A stretch of 5,416 nucleotides of DNA from Planctomycetota bacterium (GTDB lineage Bacteria; Planctomycetota; Phycisphaerae; WQYP01), in the NCBI GenBank assembly GCA_021852245.1, contig JAJZNY010000363.1, positions 1-5,416 on the forward strand. Direction: 5' to 3'. Positions within the stretch are counted from its first letter, which is position 1; every line of letters begins with the position of its first letter. Below are positions 1 through 5,416 of this stretch, one piece after another. The position numbers and the translations under genes are program-made. The notes beneath the pieces were generated by a model. It had not been told where the DNA came from. It saw only the letters and a program-made list of their open reading frames with translations, and searched no databases.

Positions 1-48
1 CGATCTCGGCGTCCACTGCGGTTGGAACTTTCTTCGCCGCCACGGCCA

Positions 49-69
49 CCGGTGGAATAAATCCACCGG
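49..69. repeat. Perfect 8-bp hairpin with 5-base loop
   Basis: CCGGTGGA at 49-56 and TCCACCGG at 62-69 are exact reverse complements around the loop ATAAA. The left arm also lies in a 10-base palindrome, CCACCGGTGG at 46-55. No run of T follows on either strand, so it is not a standard intrinsic terminator. It could still end a transcript entering from the left edge, or sit at the start of one leaving to the left. Confidence 0.5.
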
Positions 70-140
70 ATTACATTTGCCCTGATCGTGATTCGCCTGC
101 TCGGGCGGCGCGGCCGCAGCTCGGCGTGAGACACGCAGCG

Positions 141-156
141 CCCCGGCAAGCCGGGG
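141..156. repeat. GC-rich hairpin CCCCGGCAAGCCGGGG
   Basis: This is a perfect inverted repeat: a 6-bp stem CCCCGG/CCGGGG with loop CAAG (7 bp if the loop closes to AA). It is preceded five bases upstream by a second small hairpin, GCGTG-AGA-CACGC at 124-136. There is no T tract after it on the plus strand. It could be part of a structured leader or a T-less terminator; the sequence alone does not decide. Confidence 0.5.
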
Positions 157-396
157 ACTATCTGATTCGTTGCCCACGAACACTTTAATTCCTCATCAAA
201 CATTATTACACAACCACATTTGATTTTTCGTGGGGGTGGTATAGTCTACTTCTCAGTTAGGCTCTTCGTGAATCAGGCGGGTCTGTAGGCCGTGAACGGT
301 TACCCGGATTTTATTAAGAATTTCCGTTGCGGAATCACCCCAATCAGTTGGCCGCGAATCGAGTTGGCGGTTAAAACCAGGGACGGTATCAGGATC

Positions 397-401
397 AGGA
401 G
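397..401 (+). promoter_or_regulatory. Ribosome binding site of the GH2 gene
   Basis: AGGAG lies six bases before the ATG at 408, which is near-ideal Shine-Dalgarno spacing. An in-frame TAA at 372-374 blocks any longer upstream extension. Together with the Tat motif at residues 4-10 this fixes the start at 408. Confidence 0.85.
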
Positions 402-407
402 CAACTC

Positions 408-479
408 ATGAAATTACGTAGACGCGATGTTCTCAAGATGGGCACCGGCGCTGCGGCGTTATCGCTGCTTCCCTCGTGC
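408..479 (+). other. Tat signal sequence with possible lipobox
   Basis: The first 24 residues hold the twin arginines (R5-R6, with D-V-L-K after them), a short hydrophobic core of Ala and Leu, and LPSC ending at Cys24. A cysteine right after the hydrophobic core fits a lipoprotein cleaved by signal peptidase II. Proline two residues before the cysteine is less usual in a lipobox, so a simple periplasmic protein is also possible. The residues after Cys24 (TTS) include no aspartate that would signal inner-membrane retention under the E. coli rule. Confidence 0.65.
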
Positions 480-3335
480 ACGACATCAAACATCAGCGGA
501 CTCTCTCAGGCCGACCAATTTGAAAGAGAATATTCGGCGGCGGCGAAAAATCACGGCCTTGATCCCCGTCGAGTTGAACTGCTGGATTTTGACTGGCGAT
601 TTAAGCCAGAGGTTAAATGGGGGCGCCTGCTGAACGCCAAGCCGATTAACACCTGGTACTGGAAGATGGGTTCGCCCGATGATCAGGCGGCGATGACGGC
701 GGCAGATGTAGACTTGCACGGCGCCGGCTGGCATAAGGCGGACACCAGCTTTCAAGGCATGCCGGTCGGGTACGCATGGTATCGTGCAAAACTTCCCAAT
801 CTGGCTGCCGCCAGACGCGTCATTTACTTTACGCACGTTGACGACAATGCACATGTGTATCTCAACGGGCATTATCTGCGTTCTCATCAGGGGTGGAACC
901 AGCCGTTTTACGTGCATCTGGATCAATACTGGAACACCGGTGGCGAGAATATTCTCACGGTGCTGGTGCATAACACAGCGGGCCCGGGCGGCATTTACGG
1001 GCAGGTTATCGAAGGCAATAGGCCACAAAATAAGCCGGCATATGCCGCGGATCTGGACGATACATCCTGGCGGCAGGTTGATTTACCCCATGACTATATT
1101 GTGGAGGGTCAATATTCGCGACAAGCCGACCGAGGACATGGATCATTGCCCGTCTATCCGGCATGGTATCGGCGGACATTCCACGTGCCTGCGGAGGATC
1201 GGGGGCGGTGCGTCTGGTTGTATTTTGAGGGAGTTTATCGCGATGCGAAAATTTACCTCAATGGGCACTTGGTAAGCGAGCATCCCGGCGGGTACACCTC
1301 GTTCCATGTAGATATATCCCGGCATGTACGATACGGTGCTGACAACGTGATGGCGGTTCATGTTGATCCGACCGATTTTGAAGGATGGTGGTATGAGGGA
1401 GGCGGGATATACCGTCACGTCTGGCTGAATGTTGCCGATCCGGTGCACGTCGCCCCGTGGGGAGTTTATGTGACCTCCGCCGTGCAGGACGTTACCGGTC
1501 AGCCGTCGGCGACTCTCACGATTCAGACCACCGTTGCCAATCGGACGGATCACACGCAGCGGTGCGGCGTGGTATCAAAAATTTATGATCCTGCGGGGGT
1601 GCCGGTCGGCACGGTGTCAAATGATTTTGATGTTCCGCCTTCGACTATATCCCCCGGCATCCGGCAGGCCGTGCGGGACTCGGATCAAACCCAGATCGAT
1701 GAACCCGACGGGCTGCATCACGGTGCGAAGCTGATTCAGGAAATTCATCTTCCGCACGTCAAACTCTGGTCATTGGAGCACACGCATCGTTACGAGGTTG
1801 AGACCGAAGTTATCGTTGACGGCAACGTCGTGGATCGGCACCGGCAGAAATTCGGTATCCGCACTCTGCGATTTGATCCGCAGGCAGGTTTCTTTCTCAA
1901 CGAAGAGCCCGTGAAAATTCAGGGCACCTGCAACCATCAGGATTTTGCGGGTGTCGGGATCGGCATGCCCGACAGCATCCTGTATTACCGGATGAAACGG
2001 CTGAAGGAATTTGGTTGCAACGCGATCCGGTGTTCTCATAACACCATGGCTCCCGCCATGTATGAAGCCTGCGACGAGCTCGGCCTGCTGGTCATGGATG
2101 AAAACCGCCATCCGGGCTCAACCGTCGCGGTGAAATCCTGGGTTGGCCAGCCGTACCACAACACATGGCATGTGGAGTCGATGGTGCTACGTGATCGCAA
2201 TCATCCCAGTGTCATCATGTGGTCGATGTGGAATGAAGAGTTCGCGATTCAGAGCGACGCCTACGGCCGGGAGATGATGGCCTATCTGATTCGAGCCGTT
2301 CACCGTCATGATGAAACGCGTCCTGTTACCTGCGCGGATAACTACGGACTTGGTAAGCACGGCTGGTTGCATGGCGTGGCAGCTTCGGAAAATCTCGTCG
2401 GCGTCAATTACAACTATGGAGACTATGACTGGCTGCATCACGCCTATCCGCAGAAGATGATTTTCGGCAGCGAAATCGGCAGCAACTATGAGTGCCGCGG
2501 CGTTTACCACACCAATATAAAGGCCGGTCATTTAACCAGCTACATGACACCCGAAGTGGCGTGGCATCCTCTGGCCACACGCCTTTTTGTCGCCGGAGGA
2601 TTTTATTGGACCGGCTTCGATTATCGCGGCGAGCCGTATCCTCTGCGCTGGCCGGACATCAATTCCAATTTCGGCTTCCTTGATATGTGCGGCTTCTCAA
2701 AAGACAGCGCGTATTATTGGAAATCATGGTGGATGCCCGATACACCGGTGCTGCATATCTTTCCGCATTGGAACTGGCCGGGCATGGAAGGCAAAAATAT
2801 CCCCATTTGGTGCTTCAGCAACTGCCAGCAGGTTGAACTGATTGTTAACGGAAAAAGCCTGGGAAGACGGCGAATGCCCGCCTACCGCCACCTGCAATGG
2901 AATCATGTCATCTATAAGGCCGGGCGGGTGGAGGCCCGCGGCTACAACAATGGCCGACTTGTCACCACAACGGTGATAGAAACCACCGGCGCCCCCGCTG
3001 CCGTGGAACTGGCCCCGGATCGAAAAAGCCTTATGGCCGATGGCCAGGATACGGTTCCCATTGCCGTCCGCATTGTGGATTCACGTGGACGTGTGGTGCC
3101 GACGGCTGACAATATGGTCCATTTCGCCATTGAAGGCCCGGGCGTCATCAGCGGTGTGGGCAACGGTGATCCGAGTTGCCACGAGCCCAATCAGGCGGAT
3201 TACCGAAGTGCATTCAAAGGTCTATGCATGGTGCTCGCCCGAGCCACGCGGCACAGCGGAACCATTCGGCTTTCCGCAACTTCACCCGGGCTTAAGTCCG
3301 CAACGGTTTTGATTCCATGCTTAAGCAGCGATTGA
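408..3335 (+). CDS. Tat-exported glycoside hydrolase family 2 protein (beta-galactosidase-like)
   Basis: Exported retaining glycosidase, expected to remove a terminal beta-linked sugar from oligosaccharides. Seen: RRRDVLK at residues 4-10 is a Tat motif, followed by a hydrophobic stretch and LPSC (21-24), a possible lipobox. Residues about 60-203 form an extra jelly-roll-like module. Residues 205-345 are the normal GH2 sugar-binding domain (LPHDY 227-231, YLNGH 283-287, PGGYTSF 293-299, GGGIYRHVWL 331-340). An Ig-like domain (about 348-485) and a TIM barrel (about 488-770) follow. The barrel has SHN at 543-545, DEN at 564-566, the acid/base in MWNEE (E610) and the nucleophile in FGSEIG (E689). 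The 79-residue spacing matches the family. Residues about 775-860 resemble DUF4982, and 865-970 the GH2 C-terminal domain 5 (ADGQ at 877, VGNGDPS 917-923). At 975 residues it is long, because of the extra module. Substrate is unproven; beta-galactosidase is the family default, with beta-glucuronidase or beta-mannosidase as alternatives. It converges on the minus-strand gene. Confidence 0.95.
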   Translation: MKLRRRDVLKMGTGAAALSLLPSCTTSNISGLSQADQFEREYSAAAKNHGLDPRRVELLDFDWRFKPEVKWGRLLNAKPINTWYWKMGSPDDQAAMTAADVDLHGAGWHKADTSFQGMPVGYAWYRAKLPNLAAARRVIYFTHVDDNAHVYLNGHYLRSHQGWNQPFYVHLDQYWNTGGENILTVLVHNTAGPGGIYGQVIEGNRPQNKPAYAADLDDTSWRQVDLPHDYIVEGQYSRQADRGHGSLPVYPAWYRRTFHVPAEDRGRCVWLYFEGVYRDAKIYLNGHLVSEHPGGYTSFHVDISRHVRYGADNVMAVHVDPTDFEGWWYEGGGIYRHVWLNVADPVHVAPWGVYVTSAVQDVTGQPSATLTIQTTVANRTDHTQRCGVVSKIYDPAGVPVGTVSNDFDVPPSTISPGIRQAVRDSDQTQIDEPDGLHHGAKLIQEIHLPHVKLWSLEHTHRYEVETEVIVDGNVVDRHRQKFGIRTLRFDPQAGFFLNEEPVKIQGTCNHQDFAGVGIGMPDSILYYRMKRLKEFGCNAIRCSHNTMAPAMYEACDELGLLVMDENRHPGSTVAVKSWVGQPYHNTWHVESMVLRDRNHPSVIMWSMWNEEFAIQSDAYGREMMAYLIRAVHRHDETRPVTCADNYGLGKHGWLHGVAASENLVGVNYNYGDYDWLHHAYPQKMIFGSEIGSNYECRGVYHTNIKAGHLTSYMTPEVAWHPLATRLFVAGGFYWTGFDYRGEPYPLRWPDINSNFGFLDMCGFSKDSAYYWKSWWMPDTPVLHIFPHWNWPGMEGKNIPIWCFSNCQQVELIVNGKSLGRRRMPAYRHLQWNHVIYKAGRVEARGYNNGRLVTTTVIETTGAPAAVELAPDRKSLMADGQDTVPIAVRIVDSRGRVVPTADNMVHFAIEGPGVISGVGNGDPSCHEPNQADYRSAFKGLCMVLARATRHSGTIRLSATSPGLKSATVLIPCLSSD
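585..1442 (+). repeat. Tandem sugar-binding-like modules within the GH2 protein
   Basis: Residues about 60-203 and 205-345 follow the same order of motifs: a tryptophan-rich start; a Tyr-Arg edge strand (AWYRAKLP 123-130, AWYRRTFHVP 252-261); a strand ending in YLNGH (151-155 and 283-287); then SHQGWNQPFYVHL against EHPGGYTSFHVDI; then a strand with ENILTVLVHN against DNVMAVHVD; then a glycine-rich GGIYG or GGGIYR loop before the closing strand. The second copy is the canonical GH2 N-terminal domain. The first appears to be a diverged copy, or another galactose-binding-like domain of the same fold, which may bind glycan or shape the active site. The boundaries are estimates. Confidence 0.6.
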
Positions 3336-3406
3336 GGCAAATTCCGCCGATCTCATCATGGATGGCGCGGCAAGTTTTCGGGTCGTCCGCTCTGCCGGGG
3401 CGGTGG
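3336..3406. other. Spacer between convergent genes
   Basis: This 71-base spacer separates the TGA of the GH2 gene (3333-3335) from the TGA of the minus-strand gene (3407-3409). I see only short stems, for example CATC-ATG-GATG and CCGC/GCGG. A 6-bp pair, GGCAAG at 3369-3374 with CTTGCC at 3412-3417, reaches into the end of the minus gene. None is followed by a T run, so no intrinsic terminator is called. Termination may be factor-dependent or use an unrecognised structure. Confidence 0.55.
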
Positions 3407-5020
3407 TCATCCTTGCCTCCAGTGCGGAATATTGGGCTGAGCAGCGAGAAACGTTTTAATGGCCTTGGCAAAATTACTGCCATTTAATGGAAATGTCTTG
3501 CCCGTCCTGTCCGAGTGCCACCAGCCTGGAAACAGGATATGGCAGCCGCTGGCCACAAATGTCCGCAGATCATGGAGGGCAGCACGATAGAGTATCGGGC
3601 TCTCCGGCGGACGGTTGGGGGCGGGATGCCATTCAAAAATGCCCCAGTTGCGGCTGTATTGTGTGATCATGCCGGTATCGATGGGGCCAAAGCGTGTAAT
3701 GCCCACATGCCCATTCTGCGGCAAATACCCCGACCAGATCGTCGAAGCGGACGATAATGCCCGGTTTGCACCCCCCGGCATATCTCCCAGCAATTCTGCA
3801 GGTATCTGATGGGCGTAGAGCAGTTCCTTGGGCAACCCTTCCGCAATGAGCAAATCCGCGACATCCCGCACAAAATGTGCCACTTCACATTCCCGAAAAC
3901 CATACGCCGGATGCGCAGGATTACCCGGCGGAAAGGTATTATGATGCCCCTGATACGTCCAATCCCACGCCCGCCACCAGCGTGACTGATTTCGCACACG
4001 CGGTGCGTCAAAGCCGCCCGGTGTCGCGCCTTTCCCCCTTTTTGGCGAAGGATTAAAGTGCGTATCCGTAATCGGATCGGGATATTGATCCAAATCCCAG
4101 TAGGCTAACGTCCACGACTTGAAATTAGTCCCAAACGTTTCGTTAAATGATCGACCGGTGCCGGCAGAACGATCCGGTGTCGAATCCTGGTAAAACGGGC
4201 TGACCCGGTGGCCGTTAACCGAGATAAACGGCCCCGTGATGGCTTCCGGAGCCCCCTGTCCGGTATATGGGGCGCCGGGTGCATAGAGCCCACGATGGCG
4301 CAGCCAGTCCCGGAATTCGGTAACGGCAAAAGGGCTGTAATCGCCGAGGTATTCGATGTTGGTTGCGCCGCCGATGGCCAACTCTTCCTCGACGGTGAAA
4401 TTAAGCACGGAAATAACACCGGGATAAGCCTGCATGGCCGTCTTGATATCATCCGCCCAGAGTTTGGCCTTGTGGTGCATTTCCGCCCGAACAGCCTTGG
4501 CATATCGAGATGGGGTTACTACCAGCGTGTCTCTTCCCACCACCGGCCCCGGCATGCCGCGCCACGTTTTCCCATTGAGCCGCCATTGGTAATTCCGCAG
4601 GTCACCGTTGGGATTGGTCACTCCTCCATCATGGGTTTGCAGAGCAAAAATCACCCCACGATGAATATTTTCCTGTTGAAACACCTTAAGCTGCCGCAAA
4701 AGCAGATGCAGGTTTCCGGTTGAATAAATGGAGGAAAATCCCAGCTTGTTGTAATCATTCCCGGGGCCGAATTCCTTCTTCATTTTGGCAATCTGCTGCC
4801 GATACTCATCATCGGTAGTTTGCGGCACATCCAAGCCGTGCTCCCATATCGGCATGATATAAAGGGTATTGCTGTGATCCGGCTTCGGGCGGGACTTTCC
4901 GACGGCGGCTCCGATGCCAGACGCCAAAATCGCCCCGGCGGAACCCGCCAGAATATGCCGGCGTGTAAGCGTGTACGCTTTGGCAGGACACCGCTTAATC
5001 TTCGTTTTGCCAATCACCAT
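3407..5020 (-). CDS. Tat-exported putative GH42-like / clan GH-A TIM-barrel hydrolase
   Basis: Function not established; probably an exported carbohydrate-active enzyme. Seen in the 537 residues: a Tat motif TRRHILAG (19-26) after an unusually long, basic n-region, then a hydrophobic Ala/Gly/Ile core to about residue 41. The mature part reads as an alpha/beta barrel. Likely strands are LYIMPIWEHG (53-62), GVIFALQTHDGG (122-133), VISVLNFTVEEELA (202-215), LLYAHQIPAE (400-409), WGIFEWHP (459-466) and CHILFPGWW (493-501). After the EEE cluster (211-213) comes EFRDWLR (235-241), and later FNETFGTNFKSW (292-303). This order resembles GH42, where the acid/base is followed by an FR-WL helix and an LN-WGT-FW segment. 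By inference the acid/base is one of E211-E213 and the nucleophile is E463. Odd: about 250 residues separate them, far more than usual in GH42, with a Gly/Pro-rich insert near 245-290 and another near 320-370. No C-terminal accessory domain is visible. It could instead be an inactive or non-glycosidase barrel. An out-of-family substrate cannot be excluded. Confidence 0.85.
   Translation of the reverse strand: MVIGKTKIKRCPAKAYTLTRRHILAGSAGAILASGIGAAVGKSRPKPDHSNTLYIMPIWEHGLDVPQTTDDEYRQQIAKMKKEFGPGNDYNKLGFSSIYSTGNLHLLLRQLKVFQQENIHRGVIFALQTHDGGVTNPNGDLRNYQWRLNGKTWRGMPGPVVGRDTLVVTPSRYAKAVRAEMHHKAKLWADDIKTAMQAYPGVISVLNFTVEEELAIGGATNIEYLGDYSPFAVTEFRDWLRHRGLYAPGAPYTGQGAPEAITGPFISVNGHRVSPFYQDSTPDRSAGTGRSFNETFGTNFKSWTLAYWDLDQYPDPITDTHFNPSPKRGKGATPGGFDAPRVRNQSRWWRAWDWTYQGHHNTFPPGNPAHPAYGFRECEVAHFVRDVADLLIAEGLPKELLYAHQIPAELLGDMPGGANRALSSASTIWSGYLPQNGHVGITRFGPIDTGMITQYSRNWGIFEWHPAPNRPPESPILYRAALHDLRTFVASGCHILFPGWWHSDRTGKTFPLNGSNFAKAIKTFLAAQPNIPHWRQG
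4898..5020 (-). other. Tat signal sequence of the 537-residue protein
   Basis: Residues 1-41 contain TRRHIL with the twin arginines at 20-21 and a weakly hydrophobic core (ILAGSAGAILASGIGAAV). The n-region of 18 residues is rich in lysine and long for a signal peptide, but long n-regions are common in Tat substrates. There is no cysteine after the core, so cleavage by signal peptidase I around AAVG (38-41) and release to the periplasm, or anchoring by the uncleaved helix, are the options. Confidence 0.75.
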
Positions 5021-5024
5021 ACAT

Positions 5025-5028
5025 CTCC
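5025..5028 (-). promoter_or_regulatory. Short-spaced Shine-Dalgarno GGAG
   Basis: On the minus strand GGAG is followed by ATGT and then the ATG at 5020-5018, a spacer of only four bases. The next codon is GTG, which would give a seven-base spacer, so translation may really begin one codon later at 5017. The protein would change by one residue only. The ATG inside the SD region (GAGATG) is out of frame. Confidence 0.6.
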
Positions 5029-5049
5029 ATTAACGTTTTATTTATTCCG

Positions 5050-5111
5050 CCGAGATGGTCTCGAAACAGCCGATCACAGCGTTGGGACGTGTCGGACTTC
5101 CAGCATCTCGG
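5050..5111. repeat. Inverted repeat in the 5' region of the 537-residue gene
   Basis: CCGAGATG at 5050-5057 is the exact reverse complement of CATCTCGG at 5104-5111, leaving a 46-base loop. The first arm can alternatively form a tight local hairpin, CGAGA-TGG-TCTCG at 5051-5063. The two structures cannot coexist. An 8-bp match in this much sequence could arise by chance, so a regulatory role is only a possibility. Confidence 0.35.
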
Positions 5112-5181
5112 ACCGGAGAACATTTTACGCCCCGCCCACCTCAGGCCGCAGGTTTGGTTCAAGCCACATTACCATCGTGCG

Positions 5182-5416
5182 TCATCCGCCTTCAACAGCC
5201 AGATGCATGACTGATGGATCATATTGAATTTCACCCCTCTTGTCGTCAAACTTTCCGACAACTGGCCCTGGTGGCATTTCTCGCAACTGATCGCCGAGCG
5301 TTTCAACATCTTTCGCTCCACTGCCTGAACTTATCACAACCCGACCGATTTGGTTAGGGAGGGGGGTTAGGGGGCCCTGCGACCACAGCGGCAAAAGAAC
5401 CGCCTGAATACCACAA
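5182..5416 (-). CDS. Possible 3' end of a gene entering from the right edge
   Basis: On the minus strand one frame stays open from the window edge to a TGA at 5184-5182, giving about 77 visible residues. Visible motifs include PLTPLPNQ, GRVVISSGSG, LREMPPGPVVGKFDD and a C-terminus VMHLAVEGG. The composition is protein-like, mixing charged, glycine and hydrophobic residues without low-complexity runs. A TTG at 5394-5392 is the only start-like codon near the edge and has no good ribosome binding site, so a real gene would begin outside the window. I recognise no family. It is on the same strand as the 537-residue gene, whose start lies 161 bases downstream, so co-transcription is possible. It could also be a chance open frame. 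One stretch encodes its proline-rich part across a C-rich tract (see the G-rich plus-strand site). Confidence 0.35.
   Translation of the reverse strand, partial: CGIQAVLLPLWSQGPLTPLPNQIGRVVISSGSGAKDVETLGDQLREMPPGPVVGKFDDKRGEIQYDPSVMHLAVEGG
5352..5374 (+). other. G-rich tract with GGTTAGGG-like units
   Basis: The plus strand has G runs of 2, 3, 6 and 5 bases separated by TTA, A and TTA. It resembles a telomere-type repeat read twice. Only three runs reach three Gs, so the classic four-run, three-tetrad quadruplex pattern is not met; a two-tetrad form is possible. It lies in the open minus-strand frame, where it encodes leucine, proline and threonine codons. Confidence 0.4.

Larger units (their letters stand above)
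1..407. other. Intergenic leader upstream of the GH2 gene
   Basis: No gene can be called with confidence here. The left third is GC-rich and contains several short perfect hairpins (49-69, 94-107, 124-136, 141-156). From about 181 to 230 the sequence turns AT-rich, then moves through mixed sequence to a strong ribosome binding site at 397-401. Short frames touch the left edge: a plus frame open from 3 to a TAA at 186-188, a plus frame ending at 84-86, and a minus frame that could begin at a GTG near 53 and run off the edge. None gives a recognisable protein. A weak promoter-like pair, TTGATT at 220-225 and TATAGT at 240-245, has only a 14-base spacer, so I do not call it. The region probably contains the promoter of the GH2 gene, but I cannot place it. 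Confidence 0.6.

Noticed and set aside
1..55. Possible gene leaving the left edge on the minus strand from a GTG near 53-55.
   Set aside because: Fewer than 20 residues are visible, no good Shine-Dalgarno precedes it apart from a GGTGGA inside the hairpin, and the plus frames here are equally open.
1..86. Plus-strand frame ending in a TGA at 84-86 with a Leu-Gly-Val ... Leu-Arg-Arg ... Gly pattern reminiscent of a winged-helix segment of IS630-type transposases.
   Set aside because: Only about 27 residues are visible, the spacing differs from the transposase pattern, and no inverted repeat or other transposon sign is present.
3..188. Plus-strand frame open from the left edge to a TAA at 186-188.
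   Set aside because: The translation becomes Arg/Ala/Pro-rich through GC-rich hairpins and matches nothing I recognise; GC-rich DNA often gives such open frames.
220..245. TTGATT/TATAGT promoter-like pair upstream of the GH2 gene.
   Set aside because: The 14-base spacer is too short for a standard housekeeping sigma promoter, and promoter rules for the likely host group are uncertain.
231..300. GTGGTATAGTCTACTTC segment resembling a tRNA D-arm.
   Set aside because: No T-loop motif, no acceptor stem pairing and no anticodon stem at the expected spacing.
486..1028. 180-codon minus-strand frame inside the GH2 gene.
   Set aside because: It overlaps the well-supported GH2 N-terminal modules and its translation lacks any recognised motif, so it is a shadow frame.
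3288..3304. Near-palindrome CGGGCTTAAGTCCG close to the end of the GH2 gene, considered as an operator or terminator stem.
   Set aside because: It has a mismatched pair, lies inside conserved C-terminal domain coding sequence, and has no T tract after it.
4208..4723. 171-codon plus-strand frame opposite the 537-residue gene.
   Set aside because: It lies wholly inside the minus gene, whose signal sequence and barrel motifs show it is the real coding strand; the product has no recognisable domain.

Overview
The window holds two complete, convergently transcribed genes for exported proteins, plus what is probably the 3' end of a third gene at the right edge. Both complete products start with twin-arginine (Tat) signal sequences and both look like carbohydrate-active enzymes. 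The moderately GC-rich sequence, Tat-exported sugar hydrolases encoded singly rather than in a tight operon, and long spacers between genes suggest an environmental polysaccharide degrader, perhaps from the Planctomycetes/Verrucomicrobia group or the Acidobacteria. No taxonomic marker gene is present, so this placement is only a guess.

Layout. Bases 1-407 form a leader with no confident gene: a run of small hairpins (about 49-156), then AT-rich sequence, then a clear ribosome binding site. Bases 408-3335 (+) encode a 975-residue glycoside hydrolase family 2 (GH2) protein with both catalytic glutamates, and an extra N-terminal jelly-roll-like module that appears to duplicate the usual GH2 sugar-binding domain. 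A 71-base spacer without an evident intrinsic terminator separates it from a 537-residue Tat-exported protein on the minus strand (3407-5020). That protein looks like a divergent GH42-like / clan GH-A TIM-barrel hydrolase but carries no textbook family signature. Its upstream region (5021-5181) holds a short Shine-Dalgarno and an inverted repeat. At 5182-5416 (-) a reading frame stays open to the window edge and may be the C-terminus of an upstream gene.

Working together (inference): the GH2 enzyme would remove beta-linked sugars, typically galactose or a related residue, from oligosaccharides outside the cytoplasm. The second protein may act on another linkage of the same glycan. The two genes point at each other, so they do not share an operon; any joint role rests only on adjacency and shared export route. 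I found no CRISPR array, tRNA, rRNA, insertion sequence or defence system. The most novel item is the 537-residue protein, whose fold is suggested but whose family and substrate I cannot name.
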